From Fictibacillus gelatini DSM 15865 (lineage in GTDB: Bacteria > Bacillota > Bacilli > Bacillales > Fictibacillaceae), in the NCBI RefSeq assembly GCF_000430745.1, contig NZ_AUMP01000002.1:186001-250000 (forward strand): a DNA stretch of 64,000 nt. Reading direction: 5' to 3'. Under the pieces are notes generated by a model. It was not told the origin of the DNA. It saw nothing but the letters and a program-made list of their open reading frames with translations, and made no database searches. The position numbers and the translations under genes were made by a program. Below, in pieces: positions 28,561 through 37,298 of this stretch (position 1 is the stretch's first letter; every line of letters begins with the position of its first letter).

Positions 28561-29099
28561 TAGCCCGAATGATTAGACCATAGCTCTTTTACTGTATCGG
28601 AAAAATAAGGGGTATGATTGACCATCGCCTGGGCTACAGACGAACTCTCATAATAATGCTGCACTTGTCCTGTTTGAATAAGGGAAGCGATGCTCAATAG
28701 AATAAACAACACTAAATACACTTCGACAAATCCCAGTAAACCGCCAAGCCATCGATTGACTGTCCGTAAAATCGGCAAGTCGGCGAGAAATGTAAGCATG
28801 GAAGCGACAATGCGCAAAATGATTTTCGTGCCAAAGAATAAAATGGCAAAACTAATCGCGTTATAGTACATTTTTTCTGTTTCAACGCTTTTTAAAATTA
28901 ACGCCATGGAACTGTCGCTTGAAACAGACGGGTATGGAACAAGCAGCTTGATTTGCGGAGCAATGTTATCATAAAAGTGATAAGCAATAAAAAAAGCAAT
29001 AATAAAACTCGTAAGATGAAAAACTTGCATGATTAACCCGCGTTTTAACCCGACGAAAAAACCTATAATTAATAGTACGATTATAATTAAACTAAGCAT
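28560..29099 (-). CDS. cvpA: CvpA family membrane protein
   Basis: This 179-residue protein of the CvpA family (YshB in B. subtilis) has about four transmembrane segments. It starts with the typical LIIIVLLIIGFFVGLKRGLI. The family is linked to colicin V production in E. coli; its role in Bacillus is not settled. Its ATG follows the zapA TAA directly, and the ribosome site AGGATGAGGA lies in the end of zapA, so the two are co-translated. Confidence 0.9.
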   Translation of the reverse strand: MLSLIIIVLLIIGFFVGLKRGLIMQVFHLTSFIIAFFIAYHFYDNIAPQIKLLVPYPSVSSDSSMALILKSVETEKMYYNAISFAILFFGTKIILRIVASMLTFLADLPILRTVNRWLGGLLGFVEVYLVLFILLSIASLIQTGQVQHYYESSSVAQAMVNHTPYFSDTVKELWSNHSG

Positions 29100-29363
29100 T
29101 TACGTATCCTCATCCTTTATCTTTTCTTGCAATTTCTCCAGCTCTTCTTTACTCTTTAAGTATTCGTTCATTATATTAACCGCTGTTAATACAGCGAGCT
29201 GCTTTGTATCGAGATATGAATTGAAGCTTTGTATTTCTCTCATCTTTCGGTCAACCATCGCAGCGACAGAACGAATGTGGCTGGAAGTCTCGGTACCTAC
29301 AATTGTATACGTCTGACCATAAATATCTACTGTGGTCCGTGTCTTTTTCTTTTCTTCCGCCAC
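29100..29363 (-). CDS. zapA: Cell division protein ZapA
   Basis: ZapA is a small FtsZ-associated protein that bundles FtsZ filaments at the division site. It has 87 residues. The N-terminal domain contains TTVDIYGQTYTIVG; the C-terminal half (LAVLTAVNIMNEYLKSKEEL) is a coiled coil for dimerisation. The start is GTG after AGGAGGT. It is first in the zapA-cvpA pair, divergent from rnhC. Confidence 0.94.
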   Translation of the reverse strand: MAEEKKKTRTTVDIYGQTYTIVGTETSSHIRSVAAMVDRKMREIQSFNSYLDTKQLAVLTAVNIMNEYLKSKEELEKLQEKIKDEDT

Positions 29364-29522
29364 GAAACTACCTCCTATTCAACCCGGATCGATTTATAAC
29401 GTATTTGTTGGACTATTTTACTACAGCGATGTAGAAAACTCTAACCTATATCTTATCAGAAACAACGAAGTTATGAAAATATTTGTTGATCATTCATTAA
29501 ATTTTTTGAAAGGACTATAAAC

Positions 29523-30467
29523 ATGTCAAATAGCGTATTGAAATTGTCTGCCATAACCATTGAAAAAATGAAAGAACATTATCGTTCCTGCCTTCAACCG
29601 GCTACCCCTCCCGGCAGCATATTTGTCGCAAAACCTCCTGGATGCACGATAACCGCATATAAATCCGGAAAAGTTTTGTTTCAAGGAAAAACGGCTCTAG
29701 ACGAAGCTTACAGGTGGGAGAATGCCGCTTTACCAGCTGAACAGAAAAAAGCTGTAATAAAGACCGCACATTTATTCGCACCTCCGGAAAACATTGAAGA
29801 ATTGTCCATCATTGGAAGCGACGAAGTCGGAACGGGGGATTATTTCGGCCCGATTACGGTAGTCGCAGCCTATGTAAAAAAAGAGCAAATGGAATTGCTC
29901 CGGGAACTTGGCGTCAAGGATTCTAAACATTTAACCGATAAACAAATTGTTTCGATCGCTAAAGATCTTTTACATACCATTCCATACAGTTTGCTCGTTT
30001 TAAGAAACGAAAAATACAATTCGCTTCAAGAAAAAGGGATGAGCCAGGGGAAAATGAAAGCTGTCTTACATAATAAAGCGCTTTTAAATGTGATGCAAAA
30101 GTTAGAAGGTAAACCGTTGGACGGAATTCTCGTCGACCAGTTTTGCGAACCGGCAATCTATTTCAATCATATTGCAAGAGAAAAAGAGCAGGTAAAAGAA
30201 AAGATTTACTTTGCTACAAAAGCGGAATCACTGCACCTTTCTGTAGCTGCCGCCTCTATTCTGGCCCGCTACTCCTTTATTAAAGAAATGGACAAAATCG
30301 GCGATAGCCTTGGTATGACGATTCCTAAAGGGGCAGGTGCACAAGTGGATGTGAAGGCGGCCGAACTCATCCGTAAATTTGGAAAGGAAAAATTAAGAGA
30401 AATCGCAAAGCTTCATTTTGCAAACACAAAAAAGGCAGAAGCTCTAGCATCAGGAAAACGATGGTAA
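29523..30467 (+). CDS. rnhC: Ribonuclease HIII
   Basis: RNase HIII cleaves RNA in RNA-DNA hybrids. It has 314 residues. The N-terminal TBP-like substrate-binding domain (about 1-85) is followed by the catalytic core with GSDEVGTGDYFGP carrying the DEVG motif. Further acidic residues lie in LGVKDSKHLTD and GILVDQF. The ATG at 29523 has AAAGGA upstream. It is divergent from zapA. Its downstream terminator is interrupted by an insertion sequence. Confidence 0.95.
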   Translation: MSNSVLKLSAITIEKMKEHYRSCLQPATPPGSIFVAKPPGCTITAYKSGKVLFQGKTALDEAYRWENAALPAEQKKAVIKTAHLFAPPENIEELSIIGSDEVGTGDYFGPITVVAAYVKKEQMELLRELGVKDSKHLTDKQIVSIAKDLLHTIPYSLLVLRNEKYNSLQEKGMSQGKMKAVLHNKALLNVMQKLEGKPLDGILVDQFCEPAIYFNHIAREKEQVKEKIYFATKAESLHLSVAAASILARYSFIKEMDKIGDSLGMTIPKGAGAQVDVKAAELIRKFGKEKLREIAKLHFANTKKAEALASGKRW

Positions 30468-30469
30468 GA

Positions 30470-30495
30470 AAAAAGCAATGGTTTCAATGTTGAAA
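30470..30495 (+). other. Left half of a terminator split by an insertion sequence
   Basis: The sequence AAAAAAGCAATGGTTTCAA, then TGTTGAAA, lies immediately before the IS. The bases right after the IS (31945-31962) read AAACCATTGCTTTTTC. Removing the IS and one AAA copy restores a 13-bp stem (GCAATGGTTTCAA, loop TG, TTGAAACCATTGC) followed by T, a classic bidirectional terminator for convergent rnhC and sirB. Confidence 0.85.
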
Positions 30496-30497
30496 TG

Positions 30498-30549
30498 AAC
30501 TGCACCCCAATTGTTAGACACAGATCTAACAATTGGAGGTGCAGTTTTT
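30498..30549 (+). repeat. Left-end IS hairpin occluding the transposase ribosome site
   Basis: A 21-bp inverted repeat with one bulged A (arms 30498-30518 and 30525-30546, 6-base loop) starts two bases inside the IS. Its right arm contains the GGAGGTG ribosome site of orfA and is followed by TTTTTATTT. In RNA read in from outside it would both hide the ribosome site and resemble a terminator. Confidence 0.7.
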
Positions 30550-30553
30550 ATTT

Positions 30554-31069
30554 ATGACTAAATATACAAGTGATATAAAATTAAATATTATTCAAGGCTA
30601 TAATGCGAAAATAATATCTCAAAAAGAATATGCAATACAAACGGGTATTCCCAGAGCTCAATTGCAATATTGGTTGAAATTATATGAATTACATGGGGAA
30701 GATGGGTTTAAAAACACCTGTACAAACTGTTCTACTAGATTTAAACTAGACGTACTAAACTACATGGTTCAAACTGGTGCGTCATTAATGGATACCGCAG
30801 CTCTCTTTAAAATCTCTAGTTATACAATGGTGTATGATTGGCAGAAAAAGATGGAGAACGGTGGTTTAGAAGCCCTAGAACCGAGTCAAAAGGGGCGTTT
30901 ATTTATGAAGAAAAAATCTAATAAAGAACTTAAACAACCACCAGTTGAGGGATCTGTAGAGGCACTTGAAGCTCGTATTAAACAACTAGAAATGGAAAAT
31001 GAATATTTAAAAAAGTTGAATGCCTTAGTTCAAAACAAGGAAAAGTCACCAAAAAAGACAAAGCACTAG
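30554..31069 (+). CDS. IS3-family transposase OrfA (DNA-binding)
   Basis: This 171-residue protein has two helix-turn-helix-like regions (about 10-45, with SQKEYAIQTGIPRAQLQYWL; and about 60-100). A leucine-zipper-like stretch near the end (VEALEARIKQLEMENEYLKK) is used for multimerisation. The frame ends at TAG 31067-31069, just after the A AAA AAG slippery heptamer (31051-31057), where a -1 shift would fuse it to OrfB. The ATG lies 12-13 bases from GGAGGTG, slightly long. Confidence 0.92.
   Translation: MTKYTSDIKLNIIQGYNAKIISQKEYAIQTGIPRAQLQYWLKLYELHGEDGFKNTCTNCSTRFKLDVLNYMVQTGASLMDTAALFKISSYTMVYDWQKKMENGGLEALEPSQKGRLFMKKKSNKELKQPPVEGSVEALEARIKQLEMENEYLKKLNALVQNKEKSPKKTKH
31051..31057 (+). 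other. Programmed -1 frameshift heptamer of the IS
   Basis: A AAA AAG is in phase with the OrfA codons (CCA AAA AAG). Slipping back one base continues as DKALVVYELRHKYPVKEL, joining the OrfB frame. This is the standard way IS3 elements make the OrfAB transposase. Confidence 0.8.
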
Positions 31070-31098
31070 TAGTCTATGAATTAAGGCATAAATACCCG

Positions 31099-31908
31099 GT
31101 GAAAGAACTCGTGAAGCTCGCTGATATTCCACGTAGCACATATTATGTTTTAGTGAAGAGAATGAATCAACCAGATCCAGATAGCGATTTGAAGGCTGAA
31201 ATCAAGTCCATTTATGAGGAACATGAAGGTCGTTATGGTTACCGTCGAATCCGTGACGAGCTAGCGAATCGGGGGCAAAAGGTAAACCACAAAAAGGTTC
31301 AACGTATTATGAAAGAACTTGGCTTAAAATGTTTGGTCCGGATGAAAAAATATAAATCGTATAAAGGAACGGTAGGAAAAATTGCGCCCAATCATTTAGA
31401 TCGTCAATTTACAGCGGATGCCCCAAATCAGAAGTGGGTAACGGATATTACAGAATTTAAATTATTTGGTGAGAAGCTTTATTTATCGCCTGTATTAGAT
31501 TTATTTAATGGAGAAATTATCACCTATACAATCGGCTCTAGACCAACATACTCACTTGTTTCAGAGATGTTAGAGAAAGCTCTAGAGCGCTTGCCAGAAG
31601 AGCATAACCTACTGATGCACTCAGATCAAGGTTGGCATTATCAGATGAAACAATACCGTCATGCCCTCCAAGAAAGAGGGATTAAACAAAGTATGTCTCG
31701 TAAAGGAAACTGTTACGATAATTCGGTAATGGAGAATTTCTTTGGGATTATGAAATCAGAATTCCTTTACTTTAAGGAATTCGAAAGTGTAGAGCATTTT
31801 AAACAAGAGTTAAAAAAATATATGGAATATTATAATACGAAACGGATGAAGGCAAAATTCAAAATGAGTCCGGTACAATACCGAACTCATTTTGAACAAG
31901 CTGCCTAA
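31099..31908 (+). CDS. IS3-family transposase OrfB (DDE catalytic domain)
   Basis: OrfB is the integrase-like catalytic part, 269 residues if counted from GTG 31099. It is more likely made as the OrfAB fusion, whose frame continues upstream to the slippery site. The DDE triad is visible: Asp in VTDITEF, Asp in LMHSDQGWHYQ and Glu in DNSVMENFFGIMK. An HTH_21-like segment (GRYGYRRIRDELANRG) precedes it. No stop or gap interrupts it, so the IS may be active. Confidence 0.93.
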   Translation: MKELVKLADIPRSTYYVLVKRMNQPDPDSDLKAEIKSIYEEHEGRYGYRRIRDELANRGQKVNHKKVQRIMKELGLKCLVRMKKYKSYKGTVGKIAPNHLDRQFTADAPNQKWVTDITEFKLFGEKLYLSPVLDLFNGEIITYTIGSRPTYSLVSEMLEKALERLPEEHNLLMHSDQGWHYQMKQYRHALQERGIKQSMSRKGNCYDNSVMENFFGIMKSEFLYFKEFESVEHFKQELKKYMEYYNTKRMKAKFKMSPVQYRTHFEQAA

Positions 31909-31958
31909 TGAAATAACCGTGTCTAACTTTTTGGGGTCACTTCAAAACCATTGCTTTT

Positions 31959-32741
31959 TCAGATGACACATAATGCCTCACGTGTATCATTTTCCGTCAC
32001 CGCATCTTGAATCAATTCTCTGACCCGCTCATATAACACTTCCTGCAAATGAGGGTGATATCCTAAATAATCGCAAAGAATAAATTCTTGTTCTGGCGTG
32101 GAAAGCTTTTTCAGCTTTTTTTCGATACTTTTCATTAAGATGCCGGTAAAAAGCAAGTATGGGAGAACGAATACTTGCCGATGTCCGGTTTCCTGCGCCC
32201 GCTTTAGCCCTTGTTCAAATGTCGGTTCGGCTGCGGCCAAAAAACACGTTTCCACTTTTTGAAACGGAAACTTTCCATAAAGTGCATTCGCAATTTTGTT
32301 TAAATCCCGCCGTACGTCAGGATCACTGCTCCCTCTTCCGACAAGGAGGACCATTGCATCGTCATCGATTTTCGCCTTTTGACTTTTTACTCGTTCCATT
32401 AATACGTCTATTATTTTTGAATGAACTCCGAACGGACGCCCGTACGAAAATTGAACATCAGGATATTTATTCATCGCTTTTTCAATTTCACCTGGTATAT
32501 CCTCTTTGGCATGTGTCGCAGTAAGCAGAAGAATGGGAACGACCGCAATTTTTGTCGCTCCTTGATGGATGCAGCGCTTAATACCTTCTTCAATTGTAGG
32601 TTCAGCCAATTCAAGAAAGCAAATTTCCTGGATCGGGCAGTCCATTTTCTTTTTCGCCTTATTGATGAAGCCAGTGGCCTGAATGATCCCCTCTTTGACC
32701 CGGCTTCCATGGCAAATATACAATATAGCTTGCACACCCAT
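31959..32741 (-). CDS. sirB: Sirohydrochlorin ferrochelatase (CbiX/SirB type)
   Basis: SirB inserts iron into sirohydrochlorin in siroheme synthesis, the cofactor of the sulfite reductase encoded upstream. It has 260 residues. Two CbiX-like halves are visible; the metal-site histidine is in LYICHGSRVKEG, and a second region reads VPILLLTATHAKEDIPGEI. The C-terminal DYLGYHPHLQEVLYERVREL is typical. The ATG at 32739-32741 follows AGAGGG. It is the last gene of the sulfate operon; SirC, which would supply sirohydrochlorin, is not next to it. The IS inserted 15 bases past its stop. Confidence 0.92.
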   Translation of the reverse strand: MGVQAILYICHGSRVKEGIIQATGFINKAKKKMDCPIQEICFLELAEPTIEEGIKRCIHQGATKIAVVPILLLTATHAKEDIPGEIEKAMNKYPDVQFSYGRPFGVHSKIIDVLMERVKSQKAKIDDDAMVLLVGRGSSDPDVRRDLNKIANALYGKFPFQKVETCFLAAAEPTFEQGLKRAQETGHRQVFVLPYLLFTGILMKSIEKKLKKLSTPEQEFILCDYLGYHPHLQEVLYERVRELIQDAVTENDTREALCVI

Positions 32742-32767
32742 CACTCTCCCTCTTCATTACCTACGCT

Positions 32768-33559
32768 TCAATACGCCTGGACATATGGAATGTCTGCTGC
32801 CCCTGATGCCAATTTTCGTTCAAACCACTTTAGCTTTTCGCGAAGTTTCACAACTTCCCCAACAACGATCATACTCGGATTTTGAATACGATGACGGTTA
32901 GCCAGGTCAACAATCGTGTTTAGATTTCCAATAACCGTTTGCTGGTCTTCCGTTGTTCCCCAATGGACTAGCGCAACTGGCGTTTCAGGTGAACGGCCAT
33001 GTTTCGTCAGCTGCTTGCAAATATAAGGCAAATTGCTTATCCCCATATAGATGGCCAACGTATCAATCCCTTTCGCCAAACTTTCCCAACGAAGATCATC
33101 TTCCTGCCCTTTCCGGCGATGACCAGTAACGAATGCAAACGTTGAACTGAACTCGCGGTGGGTAACAGGTATACCGGCATAAGCGGGGGCGGCTATGCCT
33201 GAAGTGATCCCTGGAACAATCTCAAACTCTAATCCGTTCCTTGCCAGCACTTCTGCTTCCTCGCCTCCTCTTCCGAATACGAAAGGGTCTCCACCTTTTA
33301 ACCGGGTGACGACTTTCCCTTGCTTTGCATGCTTGACAAGGAAATGATTGATCGTTTCTTGTTTTAACATATGATAGTTTGGCAGCTTGCCGCAATAAAT
33401 TAAATCTGCATTTTCTTTCGCATATTTTAACAAGTCCTTATTGACGAGACGATCATATAAAATAACGTCCGCTTCTTGAATACATTTCAATCCCTTTACC
33501 GTAATCAGTTCAGGATCGCCGGGTCCCGCCCCGACAAGATATACCTTCCCCATGTCCAT
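32768..33559 (-). CDS. sumT: Uroporphyrinogen-III C-methyltransferase
   Basis: SUMT makes precorrin-2 from uroporphyrinogen III, the first step to siroheme. It has 263 residues. The SAM-binding signatures are VYLVGAGPGDPELITVKG, the DVILYDRLV strand, VTRLKGGDPFVFGRGGEEAE and VPGITSGIAAPAYAGIPVTHR. GAGGGGAGATC precedes the ATG. It lies between the DUF3906 gene and sirB (YlnD position in B. subtilis). Confidence 0.96.
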   Translation of the reverse strand: MDMGKVYLVGAGPGDPELITVKGLKCIQEADVILYDRLVNKDLLKYAKENADLIYCGKLPNYHMLKQETINHFLVKHAKQGKVVTRLKGGDPFVFGRGGEEAEVLARNGLEFEIVPGITSGIAAPAYAGIPVTHREFSSTFAFVTGHRRKGQEDDLRWESLAKGIDTLAIYMGISNLPYICKQLTKHGRSPETPVALVHWGTTEDQQTVIGNLNTIVDLANRHRIQNPSMIVVGEVVKLREKLKWFERKLASGAADIPYVQAY

Positions 33560-33591
33560 GATCTCCCCTCTCGCGACAGAATGATTTCGTT

Positions 33592-33801
33592 TTAAACGGG
33601 TTCTAGAGAAAAAACAAATCCCGTTGCTTCTTTTATTTTCTTTTTTTCATATAACGAAATCTCCTTGACTTCCGGCACTTTCAAAAAATGTTTTTCTAAT
33701 TCCACTTCGACCTGGGAAAAAGCTGATTCGTCGTTTTCGGCGGCAATGACAACGTTTGCGCTCCCCGTTTTAAAAACGACTTCGAATCGATACAAGTTCA
33801 T
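33592..33801 (-). CDS. Small protein of the DUF3906 type in the sulfate operon
   Basis: This 69-residue protein begins MNLYRFEVVFKTGSANVVIA and continues with AENDESAFSQVEVELEKHFL and VPEVKEISLYEKKKI. It looks like the DUF3906 family of Bacillaceae, which has no known function; the family call is from memory of its pattern. The ATG at 33799-33801 follows AAAGGTGG. It lies between the sulfite reductase gene and sumT with only short gaps, so a role tied to sulfite reductase or siroheme is a reasonable inference. Confidence 0.8.
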   Translation of the reverse strand: MNLYRFEVVFKTGSANVVIAAENDESAFSQVEVELEKHFLKVPEVKEISLYEKKKIKEATGFVFSLEPV

Positions 33802-33815
33802 CCGGCTCCCCACCT

Positions 33816-35447
33816 TTAGTATGAAACAGACTCAACAAGGTTCCCTAATATATGATCTAATTCCGTTTGCAGCGGGGCGATGCCGACACGATTAACGTAA
33901 TCGTAAAAGGATTCACCTGGCAGTTTTGTAGCCGCCACATATGTTAACAAATCTTTCAGCACTGGCTCCAAATGGCTGCTTTCAACTTTCCCTTTTAGCT
34001 TTTCGTTAAATTTGCCGCCATCATGCAACGTCCCGCCGACATAAATTTCAAAGGCTTCAACCATTCTTTTATCTTTTGATTTCATTTTAATTCCTTGAAC
34101 GCCAATGTCGGCAATTTGCCGCTGGCCGCACGAATTCGGGCATCCTGTCATATGGATTCTGACCGGTACGTCAATGGCTACATGTTTATCCAAATATTCT
34201 GCAACTCTGCGCATTTTCTCTTTCGTTTCAACAAGTGCCAGGTTGCAAAATTCTATCCCTGTACATGATACCGAATAGGCGGTAAATTTCGGCGGGTTGA
34301 TCGTGATCCGTTCAAAAATCTTTTCATTTAACAAAGCTTCTACATTTTCGTTTGGAACATTAGGGATGATGAAATTTTGCGAATTACATGTACGGATTTC
34401 CCCATTTCCGTATTTTTTCGAAATTTCCGCGATCTCGAACACTTCATCTGCATCGAGCCGTCCGACAGGGACGTTAAAGCCAATATAATTCAACCCTTCT
34501 TGCTTTTGCGGATGAACTCCGTAAAAGTACCCCGCATTCCAATCCTTCGTCTGTTCCTCGCCTTTTTCTGGAAGAGGCCCGGTATATTCAAGCAGCTTTT
34601 CTTTAAATTTTTCTACTCCCCAATCAGCAACAAGGAATTTCAGCCGGGCGCGGTGACGTTTTTCACGATAGCCAAAGTCGCGGAAAATCGTCGTTATCCC
34701 GATGGCGACATCTTTTACCCGCTCTTTTTTCACAAAGACATCAAGCGTTTGCGCTAAATGCGGGGCAGCCGATAATCCCCCTCCAACCTTCACATGAAAT
34801 CCTTTCACAATTTCTCCATTAAGTTCTTTTATTGCAGGAACGAATGCAACGTCGTTAATTTCCGCATGGCCCGCGTTATGAATGCTTGCACTGATGGAGA
34901 TTTTATATTTCCGCGGCAAATTTGAGAAATCTTCGTTTCGTTCAAAATAGTCGAACACTTCCTTGACGACCGGTGTCGTATCAAATAATTCATCCCGGTC
35001 GATCCCCGCAAGCGGATTTCCGATAATATTCCTTGTAATGTCTCCACAGGCTCCAGCGGTTGACAATCCAACCTTTTGTAGCCGCTCAAGAATATCCGGA
35101 ATTTGTTCGATCGTTAGCCAGTGAAACTGAATCGCCTGGCGTGTCGTTATGTCAAATATGCTTCTGCCATAGTCTTTGCTAATTCCGGCAAGCGCCTTTA
35201 TTTGTTCATAGTTTAATACACCGGAAGGCACTTTAACGCGCATCATAAAGTAACCGGATTCTTTCGGCCGTTGGAGATAAAGGCCAGCCCATTTAAATAA
35301 GTCCCACTCTTCTTTTGGGATAGAATCAAATCCATTTTTTGCATAGGCCGGGATGTCTTCAAAAATTTCCAATCCGTCTTTTTCCAATTTTTTCAGTTCT
35401 GTTTTATTCAATTTTTCATTGGTAGCCCATGTCTTCACATAAGACAT
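33816..35447 (-). CDS. Assimilatory sulfite reductase, one-subunit siroheme type
   Basis: This 543-residue protein of the nitrite/sulfite reductase family is predicted to reduce sulfite to sulfide in six-electron steps, probably with ferredoxin as donor. Two ferrodoxin-like half-domains alternate with siroheme domains. The [4Fe-4S]/siroheme ligands are Cys395 and Cys401 (CTGIEFC) and Cys436 and Cys440 (GCPNSCG). The sulfate context favours sulfite over nitrite. The ATG at 35445-35447 follows GGAGG at nine bases; a GTG two codons earlier overlaps the cysC stop. It replaces the two-subunit CysJI of B. subtilis. Confidence 0.92.
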   Translation of the reverse strand: MSYVKTWATNEKLNKTELKKLEKDGLEIFEDIPAYAKNGFDSIPKEEWDLFKWAGLYLQRPKESGYFMMRVKVPSGVLNYEQIKALAGISKDYGRSIFDITTRQAIQFHWLTIEQIPDILERLQKVGLSTAGACGDITRNIIGNPLAGIDRDELFDTTPVVKEVFDYFERNEDFSNLPRKYKISISASIHNAGHAEINDVAFVPAIKELNGEIVKGFHVKVGGGLSAAPHLAQTLDVFVKKERVKDVAIGITTIFRDFGYREKRHRARLKFLVADWGVEKFKEKLLEYTGPLPEKGEEQTKDWNAGYFYGVHPQKQEGLNYIGFNVPVGRLDADEVFEIAEISKKYGNGEIRTCNSQNFIIPNVPNENVEALLNEKIFERITINPPKFTAYSVSCTGIEFCNLALVETKEKMRRVAEYLDKHVAIDVPVRIHMTGCPNSCGQRQIADIGVQGIKMKSKDKRMVEAFEIYVGGTLHDGGKFNEKLKGKVESSHLEPVLKDLLTYVAATKLPGESFYDYVNRVGIAPLQTELDHILGNLVESVSY

Positions 35448-35449
35448 CC

Positions 35450-36061
35450 TCACAGCCCTCCTTTAATTCTTCCTTTTTCTATTAAGTAAGCAATCACTTT
35501 GTCTGCACACTCTTCAATCGAGTATTGATCTGTCTCAATGACAATTTCCGGGTTCAATGGCTCCTCATATGGAGAACTAATTCCGGTAAACTCACGGATT
35601 TCTCCATTCCTCGCTTTTTTATACAACCCTTTCGGATCTCGATTTTCACATTCGTTTAATGGACATTTTACATAGACTTCGATAAAGTCACCTTGATCAA
35701 ATAATTTTCGAACATTGTCCCGATCCTCAAGAAAAGGAGAGATAAAGGCAGTTAAGACCATCTGGCCGCTGTCGACAAACAATTTCGCCACTTCGCCGAT
35801 GCGGCGGATATTTTCTTTCCGGTCTTCATCTGAAAATCCGAGATCTTTATTCAATCCAAAACGAATATTGTCTCCATCAAGCACGTAACTTCTTACGCCG
35901 ATCTCATGAAGCTTCCTTTCTACAAAATTGGCTATCGTTGATTTTCCCGAACCGGAAAGCCCGGTGAACCAGATGACATTGCTTAAGTGATTGTTTAATT
36001 TTTGCCTGTCTTCCCGTTTAATCGTTGCTTCATGCCAGGTGATATTTAAACTTTTCGTCAT
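35450..36061 (-). CDS. cysC: Adenylyl-sulfate (APS) kinase
   Basis: CysC phosphorylates APS to PAPS. It has 203 residues. The P-loop GLSGSGKST is at about 34-42. The APS-binding motifs include [32 protein letters not shown] and the lid region [25 protein letters not shown] precedes the ATG. It sits between sat and the sulfite reductase gene. Since CysH here carries iron-sulfur cysteines and could use APS directly, the PAPS made by CysC may serve other sulfation or as an alternative substrate. Confidence 0.96.
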   Translation of the reverse strand: MTKSLNITWHEATIKREDRQKLNNHLSNVIWFTGLSGSGKSTIANFVERKLHEIGVRSYVLDGDNIRFGLNKDLGFSDEDRKENIRRIGEVAKLFVDSGQMVLTAFISPFLEDRDNVRKLFDQGDFIEVYVKCPLNECENRDPKGLYKKARNGEIREFTGISSPYEEPLNPEIVIETDQYSIEECADKVIAYLIEKGRIKGGL

Positions 36062-36081
36062 GTTAAATCTCCTTTGCCTGT

Positions 36082-37230
36082 TTACGTTGTTACCGTACCC
36101 TGCTTTAATCCTTTAATTAGCACTTCGACCACTTCAGGCCGGCTGAATGTTTTCGGCGGCATTTCACCGTTTCTTAGCAATTCTCTAACTTTTGTTCCTG
36201 AAAGAATAACATGGTGTTCTTTATCATGCGGGCACGTTTTCGTCGAAGCCATATTTTCGCATTTTGTACAATAAAAGCTATGTTCGAAAAACAGTGGAGT
36301 TATTCCAAGTTCTTCTTTCGTAAAATGGCTGAAGATTTTTTGTGAATCATAAGTACCATAATAATTTCCAACACCCGCATGGTCACGGCCGACAATAAAG
36401 TGTGTACAGCCAAAGTTTTTGCGGACGAGCGCATGGAAAATGGCTTCTCTAGGACCGGCATAGCGCATAGCTGCCGGAAAAACAGCAAGAAATACACGAT
36501 CTTTCGGATAGTAGTTTTTAAGCAGCACTTGATAGCTTTCCATCCGTACATCTGCCGGAATATCGTCAGATTTTGTTTCGCCGACAAGCGGGTTTAAAAA
36601 TAATCCATCGACGATCTCGAGCGCCGATTTTTGAATGTATTCATGTGCGCGATGAACCGGATTTCTCGTTTGGAAGCCAACGACGGTCTTCCAGCCGCGT
36701 TCTTCAAACTGTTCACGCGTTTCAACCGGATCAAGATAATACTCGTTAAACCGCGCTTTTTCCGGGCGGCGAACGAGCGTAATTGGGCCGCCTATATAAA
36801 CTTCTGGCCGTTCAAATAACTTTTTCACACCGGGATGAGCAACTTCCGAGGTTCGGAAAATATTTTCAGCTTCGACAATCTTATCCGGTTCATAGATGGA
36901 CTCAATTTCAATGACGCCATAAACGTTTCCGTCCTTGACGAGCTTTGCAACATCTCCTTCGGATAACTGTATTGACTTTTCTTTTTCAACCGGAAGAGTG
37001 ATCGGAATCGTCCACGGCTCGCCGCTAGTAAGATGCATTTCGTGTACGACTGATTCATAATCTTCTTTTTTCAAAAATCCTTTCAATGGACTATAGGCAC
37101 CGATCGCAATCAACTCTAAATCGCTAAGCGCCATTTGGTCTAACTCAATTTCCTTTTCAATTTTTTCATAGGAATACCCGGGGTTCCAGCGATTAATTAA
37201 TGTACCTCCATGCGGATCAATTAAACTCAT
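36082..37230 (-). CDS. sat: Sulfate adenylyltransferase (ATP sulfurylase)
   Basis: Sat forms APS from ATP and sulfate, the first activation step. It has 382 residues, the monomeric bacterial form without a kinase domain. The nucleotide-binding motif [17 protein letters not shown] includes the QxRNPxHxxH signature; a second is [13 protein letters not shown]. Conserved cysteines lie in [31 protein letters not shown] precedes the ATG. It follows cysP by 68 bases. Confidence 0.97.
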   Translation of the reverse strand: MSLIDPHGGTLINRWNPGYSYEKIEKEIELDQMALSDLELIAIGAYSPLKGFLKKEDYESVVHEMHLTSGEPWTIPITLPVEKEKSIQLSEGDVAKLVKDGNVYGVIEIESIYEPDKIVEAENIFRTSEVAHPGVKKLFERPEVYIGGPITLVRRPEKARFNEYYLDPVETREQFEERGWKTVVGFQTRNPVHRAHEYIQKSALEIVDGLFLNPLVGETKSDDIPADVRMESYQVLLKNYYPKDRVFLAVFPAAMRYAGPREAIFHALVRKNFGCTHFIVGRDHAGVGNYYGTYDSQKIFSHFTKEELGITPLFFEHSFYCTKCENMASTKTCPHDKEHHVILSGTKVRELLRNGEMPPKTFSRPEVVEVLIKGLKQGTVTT

Positions 37231-37298
37231 TTATTTTCCCTCCGTTTGTTTATGTTTGAGACTTGCTATTAATCTTTTATCGTCGCTTGCAATACGAA

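Larger units (their letters stand above)
30496..31944 (+). mobile_element. IS3-family insertion sequence, 1449 bp, apparently intact
   Basis: The ends are imperfect inverted repeats: TGAACTGCACCCCAATTG, then TTAGACA, on the left, and TGAAGTGACCCCAAAAAGTT then AGACA as the reverse complement of the right end. AAA flanks both sides (30493-30495 and 31945-31947), a 3-bp target duplication. Inside are orfA, orfB in the -1 frame and an A AAA AAG slippery heptamer, as in IS3 elements. Both frames appear complete and the duplication is exact, which suggests a recent insertion. Confidence 0.93.

Noticed and set aside
33816-35447. Assignment as nitrite reductase
   Set aside because: The family includes both, but the surrounding sat, cysC, cysH, sumT and sirB genes favour sulfite; a biochemical test would be needed to exclude nitrite.
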